Source of the DNA: an uncultured Clostridia bacterium
Lineage (GTDB): Bacteria > Bacillota > Clostridia > TANB77 > CAG-508
Length of the DNA: 55,144 nt
NCBI GenBank assembly: GCA_934184665.1
Contig: CAKPSX010000007.1
Span: 1-55,144 of the forward strand
Direction: 5' to 3'
Of the stretch, positions 8,383 to 17,577 are shown piece after piece (the stretch's first letter is position 1; each line of letters starts with the position of its first letter). Made by a program: the position numbers and the translations under genes. The notes beneath the pieces were generated by a model. The model was not told where the DNA came from. It searched no databases and saw only the letters and a program-made list of their open reading frames with translations.

Positions 8383-9405
8383 ATGATAAAAGTAGAAGAA
8401 TTAGAGAAACAATTAAATCAAAACCAGCTTAGTGAATTATATTTGCTATATGGTAAAGAAAAATTTTTATTGGATCAGCAAGTGAGAAAAATGAAGAAAT
8501 TATTTGGTGAGCTAGTAAAAGGAATAAATTATGTATTAATAGATGATACAAATATAAATGAATTAATTGCAAATATTGAAACACCTGCATTTGGATATGA
8601 AAAAAAACTTATAATAGCCAAAAATACAGGCATATTTAAAAGAGAATCAAAAACAAGAGTAGGCGGAGTAAGTAAAGAATTAAAAGATAAGATAAATGAT
8701 TATCTAAAAGAAAATTTGGATTTAATTAAAGAAAGTGTTGTACTTATTTTTATAGAAGATGAGGCAGAAAAAAATTCAATTTATAATACAATAGAAAAAC
8801 TTGGAATAGTATGCAATTTTGAAGAACAAAAACCATTTCAAATAATACAAAGATTAAAAGCAATCTGCAATATGTATAAAGTAAATGTAAGTGAAAATAC
8901 ACTTCAATATTTAATTGAATGCTGTGGCACAAATATGCAAGATTTAATAAATGAAACAAGAAAACTAATAGAATATGCAGATTCAGGTGGAACAATAGAA
9001 AAAAAAGACATTGACAAACTTTGTATAAAAAAAATTGAGAGTATTATATTTGACTTAACAGATAATTTAGGACAAAAAAAGACAAAAGAAGCCATGGAAG
9101 TTTTATATAATTTAATAGCTTCAAAAGAGCCAATACAAAAGATATTAATAACATTATATAACCATTTTAAAAAGTTATATTTTGTTAAAATAGCAATAGA
9201 ATATAATAAGGATATTGCAACAAGTTTAAACTTAAAGCCTAATCAAATGTTTTTAGTAAACAAATATAAAGCACAATCAAAAGGTTTTAAAAAATCAGAA
9301 TTAGAAAATATTTTACAAGAATTAAGAGATTTAGATTATAAATATAAAATCGGATTAATAGATGTAAACATAGGACTTGATGCAATATTAGCAACATATT
9401 GTTAG
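8383..9405 (+). CDS. holA: DNA polymerase III subunit delta (HolA)
   Basis: A 340-residue clamp-loader wrench that opens the beta sliding clamp. The N-terminal RecA-like/AAA+ fold begins with LSELYLLYGKEKFLLDQQV, where a degenerate nucleotide loop replaces Walker A as in other delta subunits. It then has IETPAFGYEKKLIIAKN, the LIECCGTNMQDLINETRKL linker-domain helices, and the C-terminal all-alpha collar domain. Length fits the family. It stands alone between glycogen genes. The partner delta-prime is at 26037. Confidence 0.9.
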   Translation: MIKVEELEKQLNQNQLSELYLLYGKEKFLLDQQVRKMKKLFGELVKGINYVLIDDTNINELIANIETPAFGYEKKLIIAKNTGIFKRESKTRVGGVSKELKDKINDYLKENLDLIKESVVLIFIEDEAEKNSIYNTIEKLGIVCNFEEQKPFQIIQRLKAICNMYKVNVSENTLQYLIECCGTNMQDLINETRKLIEYADSGGTIEKKDIDKLCIKKIESIIFDLTDNLGQKKTKEAMEVLYNLIASKEPIQKILITLYNHFKKLYFVKIAIEYNKDIATSLNLKPNQMFLVNKYKAQSKGFKKSELENILQELRDLDYKYKIGLIDVNIGLDAILATYC

Positions 9406-9406
9406 C

Positions 9407-9435
9407 TTGACAAAATATTCTTTTTAGTAGATAAT
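9407..9435 (+). promoter_or_regulatory. Sigma-70-type promoter of glgP
   Basis: TTGACA (9407-9412), 17 bp, GATAAT (9430-9435), starting two bases after the holA stop and about 55 bp before the phosphorylase start. Near-consensus. Confidence 0.75.
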
Positions 9436-9489
9436 ATGAGTGGTAACTACTAAAAGAAAAAAGAAAGAGAAACTTAGGAGGAAAAATAA

Positions 9490-12057
9490 ATGTATATATT
9501 TAATAGAATAACAGTAAACCCACAATTACCAAAAAGAATAGATAAAATAACAGAAATAGCAAATAATTTATGGTGGTCATGGAACACAGAATTTTTAAGA
9601 TTATTTAAAAATATAGACCCAGACTTATGGGAAAAGTGTAATAAAAATCCAGTAAAATTCTTGAAATCAGTTGACCAAGAAAGATTAGAAAAAGCATCTA
9701 AAGATTTAATGTTCTTAAAAGAATATGATAAAGTTGTAGAAAATTTTGAAGATTATATGAATAGTAAAAACACATGGTTTAGTCAAAAATATCCTAATAA
9801 TAGAAGTGATTTAATTGCATATTTTTCAGCAGAATATGGATTAGATCAAACAATGGCAATATATTCAGGTGGACTAGGAATTTTATCAGGAGATCACCTA
9901 AAATCTGCAAGTGATTTAGGTATTCCACTAGTTGCTGTAGGACTATTATATAAAAACGGATATTTTAATCAAATAATAGATGTAAATGGAATGCAAAGAC
10001 CAGAATACAGAGATATAGATTTATATAATCTACCAATAAACCCAGTAAAAGACATAGACGGAAATGACCTAATATTATATATAAAATTCCCCAAAAGAAG
10101 AATATATATAAAAGTTTGGGAGGTAAATGTAGGTAGAATTAAATTGTATCTAATGGATACAGACATAGACTTAAATAGTAATGAAGACAGAGGAACAACA
10201 GCAAGACTATATGGAGGAGACCAAGAAACAAGAATAAGACAAGAAATAATACTTGGAATGGGAGGAGTAAATTTATTAAAAAGATTAGGGCTAAGACCAA
10301 CAGTATATCACATGAATGAAGGTCATTCAGCATTCTTAAACTTAGAATTAATAAGTAATACAATAAAAGACCAACAAGTATCATTTGATGTTGCAAAAGA
10401 TATAGCATCATCAAAAACAGTATTTACAACACATACGCCAGTACCAGCTGGAAACGATATATTCCCAGTAAGTTTGGTTGAGAAATATTTTAAAGATTTT
10501 TGGCCAACACTTGGATTAACAAGAGAGCAATTTTTAAAACTTGGAATGGACGAAGATGAAGAATTAGAAGCAGGATTTAATATGGGAATATTTGCATTAA
10601 GAATAGCTGGAAAGAAAAATGGTGTAAGCAAATTACATGGAGAAGTTTCAAGAGAACTATTTGCACAAGTATGGCCAAATATAGCACCAAGTGAATCACC
10701 TATAACATATGTAACAAACGGAATACACACATGCACATGGCTATCACCAAAATTAAAAGAATTATATAATAAATATTTAATACCATATTGGCAAGATAAC
10801 ATCCATGAAAATCAAGTATGGGAAAAAATAAAAAACATACCAGATGAAAAATTATGGAAAGTACATCAAGAAAGAAAACAAAAATTAATAGCATTGGTAA
10901 AAGAAAATGTTACAAGAAGATTAAGAAGAGAAGGAATGAAATATGAAGACATAACAGAAATAACCTCAAAACTTAATCCTAATGCACTAACTATAGGCTT
11001 CGCAAGAAGGTTTGCAACATATAAAAGAGCAACATTAATATTTAAAGACTTAGAAAGAATAACACAAATATTAAATGATGCAGATAGACCAGTGCAAATA
11101 ATATTTGCAGGAAAAGCACATCCAGCAGATAAAGAAGGCGCAGATTTAATAAAATATATCCATGAATTATCAATGACACCACAGTTTAAAGGAAAAATAT
11201 TCTTATTAGAAAACTATAATATCGAAATATCAAGATATCTAGTAAGTGGTGTAGATGTATGGTTAAATAATCCAAGAAGACCTATGGAGGCCTCTGGCAC
11301 AAGCGGTCAAAAAGCGTCTGTAAATGGTGTAATAAACTTTAGTGTATCAGATGGCTGGTGGGCAGAAGGATATAATCAAAAAAATGGATGGGTAATAGGA
11401 ACAAATGCGAAATATGCATCATATGAAGACCAAGATATAGCAGATAGTGAAAGTATGTATTACACATTAGAAAATAAAATAATTCCAACATATTATGATA
11501 AAGACAAGAGTGGTATCTCAAAAAATTGGATGGAAATAATGAAAAATTCTATAATATCAACAGGTGGACAATATAGCACATCAAGAATGTTAGTAGATTA
11601 TACAAATAAATTATATATACCATTATGTAATTTAACAAAAAAATATTATACTAATTTAGAAAAAGTAACAGAATATAATAGTTGGAAGCAAAACTTATAT
11701 TCTAATTGGAAAGACATACAAATAGAACAGTTAGACAGTAATGTTGATGATATTACAGTTGATGCAGGAGCTCAGATTGAAGCAAGATGTTGTGTAACAC
11801 TTCCTAATATAGATGCAAAAAATATTAGAGCAGAAGTATATTATGGTAAATTCTTAGAAGATGGAGCAGTTGAAGAATTTGAAATAATACCTATGAAGTT
11901 AGAAAAGATAAATGAAGAGAATAAAAAATATTATTATGTAGCAAAAATCAATCTAAGTTCAGGTGGAAATTATGGATATACATTCAGAGTTATGCCACAA
12001 CATGAAATGCTATTAGATAGTGAAAATCTTGATTTAGTAAAATGGATAGAAAAATAA
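9490..12057 (+). CDS. glgP: Alpha-glucan (glycogen/maltodextrin) phosphorylase, GT35
   Basis: An 855-residue enzyme releasing glucose-1-phosphate from glycogen with pyridoxal phosphate. An N-terminal DUF3417-type domain (NNLWWSWNTEFLRLF) is followed by the GT35 catalytic domain: SAEYGLDQTMAIYSGGLGIL, HMNEGHSAFLNLELI, GFARRFATYKRATLI. The PLP site is EASGTSGQKASVNG, whose Lys binds the cofactor, followed by SDGWWAEGYNQ. The short, Thermotoga-like form without the long regulatory N-terminus suggests control by expression rather than phosphorylation. AGGAGG sits ahead of the ATG and it has its own promoter and terminator, so it is monocistronic. Confidence 0.93.
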   Translation: MYIFNRITVNPQLPKRIDKITEIANNLWWSWNTEFLRLFKNIDPDLWEKCNKNPVKFLKSVDQERLEKASKDLMFLKEYDKVVENFEDYMNSKNTWFSQKYPNNRSDLIAYFSAEYGLDQTMAIYSGGLGILSGDHLKSASDLGIPLVAVGLLYKNGYFNQIIDVNGMQRPEYRDIDLYNLPINPVKDIDGNDLILYIKFPKRRIYIKVWEVNVGRIKLYLMDTDIDLNSNEDRGTTARLYGGDQETRIRQEIILGMGGVNLLKRLGLRPTVYHMNEGHSAFLNLELISNTIKDQQVSFDVAKDIASSKTVFTTHTPVPAGNDIFPVSLVEKYFKDFWPTLGLTREQFLKLGMDEDEELEAGFNMGIFALRIAGKKNGVSKLHGEVSRELFAQVWPNIAPSESPITYVTNGIHTCTWLSPKLKELYNKYLIPYWQDNIHENQVWEKIKNIPDEKLWKVHQERKQKLIALVKENVTRRLRREGMKYEDITEITSKLNPNALTIGFARRFATYKRATLIFKDLERITQILNDADRPVQIIFAGKAHPADKEGADLIKYIHELSMTPQFKGKIFLLENYNIEISRYLVSGVDVWLNNPRRPMEASGTSGQKASVNGVINFSVSDGWWAEGYNQKNGWVIGTNAKYASYEDQDIADSESMYYTLENKIIPTYYDKDKSGISKNWMEIMKNSIISTGGQYSTSRMLVDYTNKLYIPLCNLTKKYYTNLEKVTEYNSWKQNLYSNWKDIQIEQLDSNVDDITVDAGAQIEARCCVTLPNIDAKNIRAEVYYGKFLEDGAVEEFEIIPMKLEKINEENKKYYYVAKINLSSGGNYGYTFRVMPQHEMLLDSENLDLVKWIEK

Positions 12058-12060
12058 ATA

Positions 12061-12097
12061 AAAAAAGAAATATCTTAATAATAGATATTTCTTTTTT
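12061..12097 (+). terminator. Rho-independent terminator of glgP
   Basis: AGAAATATC and GATATTTCT pair around TTAATAATA, followed by TTTTTTCTC. The hairpin starts three bases after the stop codon. Confidence 0.9.
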
Positions 12098-12181
12098 CTC
12101 ATTTTATGTAGACTTTTTGACAAAAATAAGTTAAAATATAGTTTGTTAATAAAAATATATAAAGAAAATGGAGCAGATAAA

Positions 12182-14035
12182 ATGTTAGAAAAAATCAATT
12201 CACCAGAAGATATAAAAAAATTATCATTAAATGAAAAAGAAGAACTAGCACAAGAGATAAGAAATTATATTTTAGAAGTAGTATCAAAAAACGGAGGACA
12301 CCTTGCATCTAACTTAGGAATAGTAGAACTTACATTAGCATTACATACAGTATTTAATGTTCCAGAAGATAAAATTATATGGGATGTTGGCCATCAAAGT
12401 TATGTACATAAAATAATAACAGGACGTAGAGAAGAATTAAGAACATTAAGAAAATTTAAAGGAATAGCAGGTTTCCCAAAAACAAATGAAACAGAATCAG
12501 ACTGTTTCAACACAGGTCATAGCAGTACATCAATATCAGCAGCATTAGGAATGGCAAGAGCATTAGAATTACAAGGAAAGAAAAATGATGTAATTGCTGT
12601 AATAGGTGATGGAGCATTAACAGGAGGAATGGCATTAGAAGCATTGAATGATGCAGGTTTTAGTGACTGTAATATAACAGTAATATTAAATGATAACGAA
12701 ATGAGCATATCTCCAAATACAGGAGGATTAAACCAATTTTTGGGGAAACTTAGAACAAAAAAATTATACACAAGAACAAATAAATTAATAAAAGGAAGAA
12801 TTACCAAGATTCCTATCGTAGGAAAACCTACAGTTAAAATAATTCAACAGATAAAAAGAGCAATAAAACAATTAGTAATAAACAGAATGTATTTTGAAGA
12901 TATTGGATTTACATATTTAGGACCAGTAGATGGACATAATATGGAAAAATTAGAGAGCATATTAAAAATAAGTAAACAAGTAAAAGGACCAGTATTAATA
13001 CATGTATTAACAACAAAAGGAAAAGGATACAAATATGCAGAAGAAAATCCAGATAAATTTCATGCAACAGGTGCATTTGATATAGAAACAGGAAAAAGTA
13101 TAAAATCAAAAGCAACAGATTATTCTAAAGTATTTGGAAATAAACTAATTGAGCTTGCAAAACAAAATGATAAGATAGTTGCAATAACAGCTGCAATGAA
13201 AGATGGAACAGGATTATCAGAATTTCAAAAACAATTTCCAAACAGATTTTTTGATGTAGGAATTGCAGAACAGCATGCAGTAACAATGGCAGCAGGAATG
13301 GCAAAAGAGGGGCTAATACCAATTGTCCCAATATATTCATCATTTTATCAAAGAGCATATGACCAAGTAATACATGATATTGCAATGCAAAATTTGCCAG
13401 TAATTATGTGTGTTGATAGGGCAGGAATTGTTGGAGCAGATGGAGAAACACATCAAGGACTTTTAGACATGGCATTTTTTAAATTAGTACCTAACTTAAC
13501 AATTATGGCACCAAAGGATTTCAGAGAATTAGAAGAGATGCTGGAATTTGCCATAAATCTAAAAAAACCAGTTGTAATAAGATATCCTAGAGGAGGAGAA
13601 GATGCAAAAATCAAGTTTGAAAAACATGATAAAGTTGAACTAGGAACATCTGAAACATTGCAAGAAGGAAATGATATTACAATTATTGCCATAGGCAAAA
13701 TGGTAGCAAAAGCAATGCATTTAGCAAATAAAATAAAATCTGATAATACAGAAAAAAACAAAAAAAGTGTAGAAGTTATAAATGCAAGATTTTTGAAACC
13801 ATTTGACACAGAAAAAATTAAAAAAAGTATAGAAAAAACAAAAAAGGTTATAACAATCGAAGATGGAACATGTGTGGGAGGTCTTGCAACAACAATAAAA
13901 GAGCTTATTGTTGATAACAACATACAAGATGTAAAAATAAAAACAATCGCATATCCAGATGAATTCATAGAACATGGCACAGCAGAAGAACTAGAGAAAA
14001 TGTACGGGTTTGATATAATTGATATATTAAAATAA
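12182..14035 (+). CDS. dxs: 1-deoxy-D-xylulose-5-phosphate synthase (Dxs)
   Basis: Condenses pyruvate and glyceraldehyde-3-phosphate with thiamine diphosphate, the first step of the MEP isoprenoid pathway and a source for thiamine and PLP. About 617 residues. Visible motifs: GGHLASNLGIVELTLALH with the early histidine, DVGHQSYVHKIITGR, GHSSTSISAALG. The GDGALTGGMALEALN site with ILND supplies the diphosphate-Mg contacts, and IAEQHAVTMAAGMA holds the base region. The ATG at 12182 is chosen over an upstream in-frame codon because GGAG lies nine bases ahead and the family starts there. A TTGACA at 12117 may belong to its promoter but no good -10 matches it. No other MEP gene is present here. Confidence 0.93.
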   Translation: MLEKINSPEDIKKLSLNEKEELAQEIRNYILEVVSKNGGHLASNLGIVELTLALHTVFNVPEDKIIWDVGHQSYVHKIITGRREELRTLRKFKGIAGFPKTNETESDCFNTGHSSTSISAALGMARALELQGKKNDVIAVIGDGALTGGMALEALNDAGFSDCNITVILNDNEMSISPNTGGLNQFLGKLRTKKLYTRTNKLIKGRITKIPIVGKPTVKIIQQIKRAIKQLVINRMYFEDIGFTYLGPVDGHNMEKLESILKISKQVKGPVLIHVLTTKGKGYKYAEENPDKFHATGAFDIETGKSIKSKATDYSKVFGNKLIELAKQNDKIVAITAAMKDGTGLSEFQKQFPNRFFDVGIAEQHAVTMAAGMAKEGLIPIVPIYSSFYQRAYDQVIHDIAMQNLPVIMCVDRAGIVGADGETHQGLLDMAFFKLVPNLTIMAPKDFRELEEMLEFAINLKKPVVIRYPRGGEDAKIKFEKHDKVELGTSETLQEGNDITIIAIGKMVAKAMHLANKIKSDNTEKNKKSVEVINARFLKPFDTEKIKKSIEKTKKVITIEDGTCVGGLATTIKELIVDNNIQDVKIKTIAYPDEFIEHGTAEELEKMYGFDIIDILK

Positions 14036-14062
14036 AAAAATTTTAATAAAAAAGGAGGGAAT

Positions 14063-16018
14063 ATGTTTAAATTACATTCAAAGTTTGAACCAACAGGCGA
14101 TCAGCCAAATGCAATAGAATACTTATCAAAAGGAATAGAAGAAGGCAAGAAATTTCAGACACTTCTAGGTGTTACGGGTTCAGGAAAAACTTTTACTATG
14201 GCGAATATAATAGAAAAAACACAAAAGCCAACTCTTGTTTTAGCACATAATAAAACATTGGCAGGACAACTATATTCCGAATTCAAAGAGTTTTTTCCAG
14301 ATAACAGGGTTGAGTACTTTGTATCATACTATGATTATTATCAGCCAGAAAGTTATATTGCACAATCTGACACATATATAGAAAAAGATGCATCAATAAA
14401 TGATGAAATAGATAAATTGCGCCATTCGGCAACATTATCATTATTTGAGACAAGAGATGTAATAGTTGTTGCATCAGTATCATGTATATATGGATTAGGT
14501 GACCCAATAGATTATCAAGAAATGATGCTTTCCTTAAGACCTGGCATGAAAAAAACTAGAGAAGAAGTCATGAAAAAATTAGTAAATATGCAATATGCAA
14601 GAAATGAAATAGATTTTAAAAGAGGAACATTCAGAGCAAAAGGTGATATCTTGGAAATATACCCATCATCACAAAGTGAATCATCAATTAGAGTCGAATT
14701 CTGGGGAGATGAAATTGAGAAAATATCAGAAATAAACCCATTAACAGGAAAAGCAATCGGAACAAGAAGTCATGTATTAATACCACCAGCTTCTCAATAT
14801 GTTACAAATAAAGATAAATTGGATAAAGCAATAATAACAATAGAAGAAGAACTAGAAAAAAGAGTAGAATATTTTAAATCTCAAAATAAACTGATAGAAG
14901 CACAGCGAATTCAAGAAAGAACCAATTTTGATATTGAAATGATGAAAGAAACTGGCTTTTGCCAGGGAATAGAAAATTATTCAAGGCATTTAAGTGGTAG
15001 ACAAGAAGGAAGTCCACCATACACATTATTTGACTATTTTCCAAAAGACTTTTTGTTATTAATAGACGAATCACATGCGACAATCCCACAAGTGAGAGCA
15101 ATGTATAATGGAGATAAAGCAAGAAAAGATTCATTAGTAAATTATGGGTTTAGACTACCTTCAGCATATGATAACAGACCTTTAAAATTTAACGAGTTTG
15201 AGGATAGAATTAACCAAGTTGTATTTGTAAGTGCAACACCAGCAGACTATGAAAAAGAACATTCAAAGGAAAATGTTGTAGAGCAAATAATAAGGCCAAC
15301 AGGATTACTAGACCCAATTATTGAGGTAAAACCTGTAACAAATCAAATAGATGATTTACTAGAACAAATAAGAATTAGAGTAGAAAAAAAGCAAAGAGTA
15401 TTAGTTACAACATTAACTAAAAAGATGGCAGAAGATCTTACTGAATATTTAAAAAGTCTTGATATAAAAGTAAATTATATGCATTCAGATACAAAGGCAC
15501 TCGAAAGAATGGAAATAATAAGAAATTTACGTTTAGGTGAGTTTGATGTACTAGTTGGAATAAACCTATTAAGAGAAGGATTAGATATACCTGAAGTATC
15601 ATTAGTTGCAATATTAGATGCAGATAAAGAAGGCTTTTTACGTTCAGAACGTTCATTAATACAGACAATAGGTAGAGCTGCAAGAAATACAGAAGGAACT
15701 GTTATAATGTATGCAGATGAACTTACAGATTCTATGGAAAAAGCAATTAGTGAAACAAACAGAAGAAGGAGAATTCAAGAGGAATATAACAAAGAACATA
15801 ACATAGTGCCAAAAACTATACAAAAATCTGTTAGAGATTCAATAAAAGCAACTCAAACAGAAGATGTTGGAATAGAATACAAGTTTGAAAAAGAAGAAGA
15901 TATCAAAGAAACTATAAACAATTTAACAGATCAAATGCTTGAACATGCTAGCAAAATGGAATTTGAACAAGCTGCTGAATTAAGAGACAAAATAAAAGAA
16001 TTAGAAAAATTATTATAA
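14063..16018 (+). CDS. uvrB: Excinuclease ABC subunit B (UvrB)
   Basis: A 651-residue damage-verification helicase of nucleotide excision repair. Walker A is GVTGSGKTFTMA. The beta-hairpin region follows (YYDYYQPESYIAQSDTYIEK), then DEXX-type DESHATIPQ, helicase motifs V-VI (VGINLLREGLDIPE, QTIGRAARN), and a C-terminal UVR domain that binds UvrC (about 615-651, EFEQAAELRDKIKELEK). Standard length. It follows dxs by 27 bp with AAAGGAGGG, so the two may be cotranscribed. UvrA and UvrC are not in the window. Confidence 0.96.
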   Translation: MFKLHSKFEPTGDQPNAIEYLSKGIEEGKKFQTLLGVTGSGKTFTMANIIEKTQKPTLVLAHNKTLAGQLYSEFKEFFPDNRVEYFVSYYDYYQPESYIAQSDTYIEKDASINDEIDKLRHSATLSLFETRDVIVVASVSCIYGLGDPIDYQEMMLSLRPGMKKTREEVMKKLVNMQYARNEIDFKRGTFRAKGDILEIYPSSQSESSIRVEFWGDEIEKISEINPLTGKAIGTRSHVLIPPASQYVTNKDKLDKAIITIEEELEKRVEYFKSQNKLIEAQRIQERTNFDIEMMKETGFCQGIENYSRHLSGRQEGSPPYTLFDYFPKDFLLLIDESHATIPQVRAMYNGDKARKDSLVNYGFRLPSAYDNRPLKFNEFEDRINQVVFVSATPADYEKEHSKENVVEQIIRPTGLLDPIIEVKPVTNQIDDLLEQIRIRVEKKQRVLVTTLTKKMAEDLTEYLKSLDIKVNYMHSDTKALERMEIIRNLRLGEFDVLVGINLLREGLDIPEVSLVAILDADKEGFLRSERSLIQTIGRAARNTEGTVIMYADELTDSMEKAISETNRRRRIQEEYNKEHNIVPKTIQKSVRDSIKATQTEDVGIEYKFEKEEDIKETINNLTDQMLEHASKMEFEQAAELRDKIKELEKLL

Positions 16019-16019
16019 A

Positions 16020-16047
16020 AGAAGGTTGCAATATGCAACCTTCTTTG
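16020..16047. terminator. Bidirectional terminator after uvrB
   Basis: AGAAGGTTGCA-ATA-TGCAACCTTCT, a near-perfect stem with TTT on both sides. It lies between uvrB and the convergent small gene at 16054-16257. Confidence 0.85.
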
Positions 16048-16053
16048 AACTAC

Positions 16054-16257
16054 TCAGCCTTTTTTCTTAATTGTACAAGTAAAAAGGTTGTTCTTATAGG
16101 GTTTGGCCTCAGAGATCTCGATCTTTGGATGAGATCTCTCAATTGCGAACATTTCACCCTTATACAGGTGAAGTACAAGGGTCGCTCTTTCGGGAGCCTC
16201 AAGAAACTCCTGAATTAAATCAGAATGTTTCTCGCGCCGAGATTGATACTGAAACAT
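16054..16257 (-). CDS. Small GC-richer protein of unknown function
   Basis: A 67-residue polar protein, not recognised. It begins MFQYQSRREKHSDLIQEF, has a short hydrophobic strand (ATLVLHLYKGEMFAI) in the middle and ends with a basic tail. Support for coding: AGGAGG nine bases before the ATG, a good promoter at 16307-16335, and a shared terminator with uvrB. Codon use is far less AT-biased than in neighbours, suggesting recent acquisition or different selection. An overlapping plus-strand frame (16033-16218) starts inside the terminator and is judged a shadow. It is transcribed divergently from the ksgA operon. Confidence 0.65.
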   Translation of the reverse strand: MFQYQSRREKHSDLIQEFLEAPERATLVLHLYKGEMFAIERSHPKIEISEAKPYKNNLFTCTIKKKG

Positions 16258-16283
16258 AACACAAAACCTCCTAATGTATAGTT

Positions 16284-16297
16284 CTTTTAGCTAAAAG
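16284..16297. promoter_or_regulatory. Palindrome in the leader of the 67-aa gene
   Basis: CTTTTAGCTAAAAG is a perfect 14-bp palindrome between the -10 (16307-16312) and the ribosome binding site of the minus-strand gene. It could be an operator or a small RNA hairpin. Confidence 0.35.
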
Positions 16298-16306
16298 CCA
16301 TTATTG

Positions 16307-16335
16307 ATTATATCACAAAAAAAAGGTTATGTAAA
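16307..16335 (-). promoter_or_regulatory. Promoter of the 67-aa gene
   Basis: On the minus strand, TTTACA (16330-16335), exactly 17 bp, TATAAT (16307-16312). Lies back to back with the plus-strand promoter at 16341. Confidence 0.75.
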
Positions 16336-16340
16336 CACCC

Positions 16341-16369
16341 TTGTTTATTTTGAATATGTGTAGTATAAT
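16341..16369 (+). promoter_or_regulatory. Promoter of the ksgA operon
   Basis: TTGTTT (16341-16346), 17 bp, TATAAT (16364-16369), about 52 bp upstream of the 48-aa gene. Confidence 0.75.
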
Positions 16370-16420
16370 ATTTGTGAGATATAATTTAGACGAATGCTTA
16401 AGAGAAAAGGATGTGAAAAA

Positions 16421-16567
16421 ATGGGCTTAATAGTAAAAAAACCTGAAACAGGTAATGAAGATGATATATATGGAATAGACTCTTTAATAAAATCATATGG
16501 GCTTGAACTAGATAAAAAGACACAAGAAAATATAAAAAAAGCCAATAAAGAAAAAGGTGAAAAATAA
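16421..16567 (+). CDS. 48-aa small protein directly upstream of ksgA
   Basis: Encodes MGLIVKKPETGNEDDIYGID and onwards to a Lys/Glu-rich C-terminus. No membrane segment; probably a short soluble, partly helical protein. AAAAGGATG lies ahead of the ATG. Its TAA stop directly abuts the ksgA ATG, so the two are translationally coupled in one operon behind the promoter at 16341. Not recognised; it could be a genuine small protein or a leader peptide for ksgA. Confidence 0.6.
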   Translation: MGLIVKKPETGNEDDIYGIDSLIKSYGLELDKKTQENIKKANKEKGEK

Positions 16568-17428
16568 ATGGATAATATATTTGAAGAAACTAAAAATATA
16601 ATGAAAGCATATAATATAAAAGCAAATAAAAGTCTAGGACAAAACTTTTTAATAAATTCAGAAGTTGTAGAAAAAATCATAGAAAGTAGTGAGCTAAGTA
16701 CAGATGATTTAGTAATAGAAATTGGACCAGGATTAGGAACATTAACAAAATATTTATTAGAAAAAGCAGGCAAAGTAATATGTATAGAATTAGACACAAG
16801 AATGGTCAAAATATTAAAAAATAGGTTTGCAAGTAGAGACAATTTTGAAATAATAAATGAAGATGTCTTAAAAGTAGACTTAAATAAGATAATAAAAGAA
16901 AACAAGTCAACAGGAAAAATAAAAAATGTAAAAATAGTTGCAAACTTACCATATTATATAACAACACCAATAATAATGAGATTATTAGAAGAACAGCTTG
17001 ATATAAAAAGTATCACAGTTATGATACAAAAAGAAGTCGCAGAAAGACTAATAGAAATTCCAGGAGGAAAAAACACAGGAGCAATTACACACACAGTTTA
17101 TTATTATTGTGAATCAGAAAAAATAATGGAAGTTCCAAACAGTTCATTTATACCAGAACCAGAAGTAACATCAGAAGTAATAAAAATGAATCTTAGACAA
17201 ACACCAGCAGTAAAAATAGAAAATCCAAAAGTAATGTTTATGATAATAAAAAGTGCATTTATGCAAAGAAGAAAAACACTATTAAATGCATTAACAAATG
17301 CACAAGTGTTTATAAGTAAGCAAGAAGGTATAAAAATATTAAAAAAACTAAATTTAGATGAAAATGTCAGAGCAGAAAATTTATCAATACAGGATTTTGC
17401 CAATATTGCAAAATGCATAACAAATTAA
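16568..17428 (+). CDS. rsmA: 16S rRNA adenine dimethyltransferase (KsgA/RsmA)
   Basis: Dimethylates two adjacent adenines near the 3' end of 16S rRNA using S-adenosylmethionine, late in 30S assembly. 286 residues. N-terminal KSLGQNFLIN, SAM motif I VIEIGPGLGTLT, acidic motif IELD, catalytic motif IV NLPYYIT, and the C-terminal small helical domain (MQRRKTLLNAL). It has no evident ribosome binding site of its own beyond the upstream gene's GGTGAAA, consistent with coupling to the 48-aa gene. Confidence 0.95.
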   Translation: MDNIFEETKNIMKAYNIKANKSLGQNFLINSEVVEKIIESSELSTDDLVIEIGPGLGTLTKYLLEKAGKVICIELDTRMVKILKNRFASRDNFEIINEDVLKVDLNKIIKENKSTGKIKNVKIVANLPYYITTPIIMRLLEEQLDIKSITVMIQKEVAERLIEIPGGKNTGAITHTVYYYCESEKIMEVPNSSFIPEPEVTSEVIKMNLRQTPAVKIENPKVMFMIIKSAFMQRRKTLLNALTNAQVFISKQEGIKILKKLNLDENVRAENLSIQDFANIAKCITN

Positions 17429-17441
17429 AATAAATATTTAT

Positions 17442-17564
17442 GTTGGAAAAGAATTAAATTTTGGCAAGGAAGATTTTATTTAAAAGGCAAGGGCGCATAT
17501 ACAGATATGTAACCGCGTTTTAAATGAAATCTGACGCCGTCCAAAATTGTAATTATTTTTCAAC
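17442..17564 (+). repeat. MITE-like palindromic repeat, type B
   Basis: Complete 123-bp element with termini GTTGGAAAAGAATTAAATTT and, reversed, GTTGAAAAATAATTACAATT. Type B inner arms AGATTTTATTTAAAAGGC and GCGTTTTAAATGAAATCT flank GCATAT...ATATGT. Starts 13 bp after the ksgA stop and ends right against the fmt ribosome binding site AAGGAGG. Confidence 0.88.
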
Positions 17565-17577
17565 AAGGAGGAATGAA

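Noticed and set aside
16033..16218. Plus-strand open frame opposite the 67-aa gene
   Set aside because: It starts inside the uvrB terminator, has no promoter of its own, and the minus-strand frame has promoter and ribosome binding site.
17524..17577. N-terminal extension of fmt
   Set aside because: The extra codons are repeat sequence; a strong ribosome binding site lies directly before the conserved start. The same applies to the extension of mutL (32640-32699).
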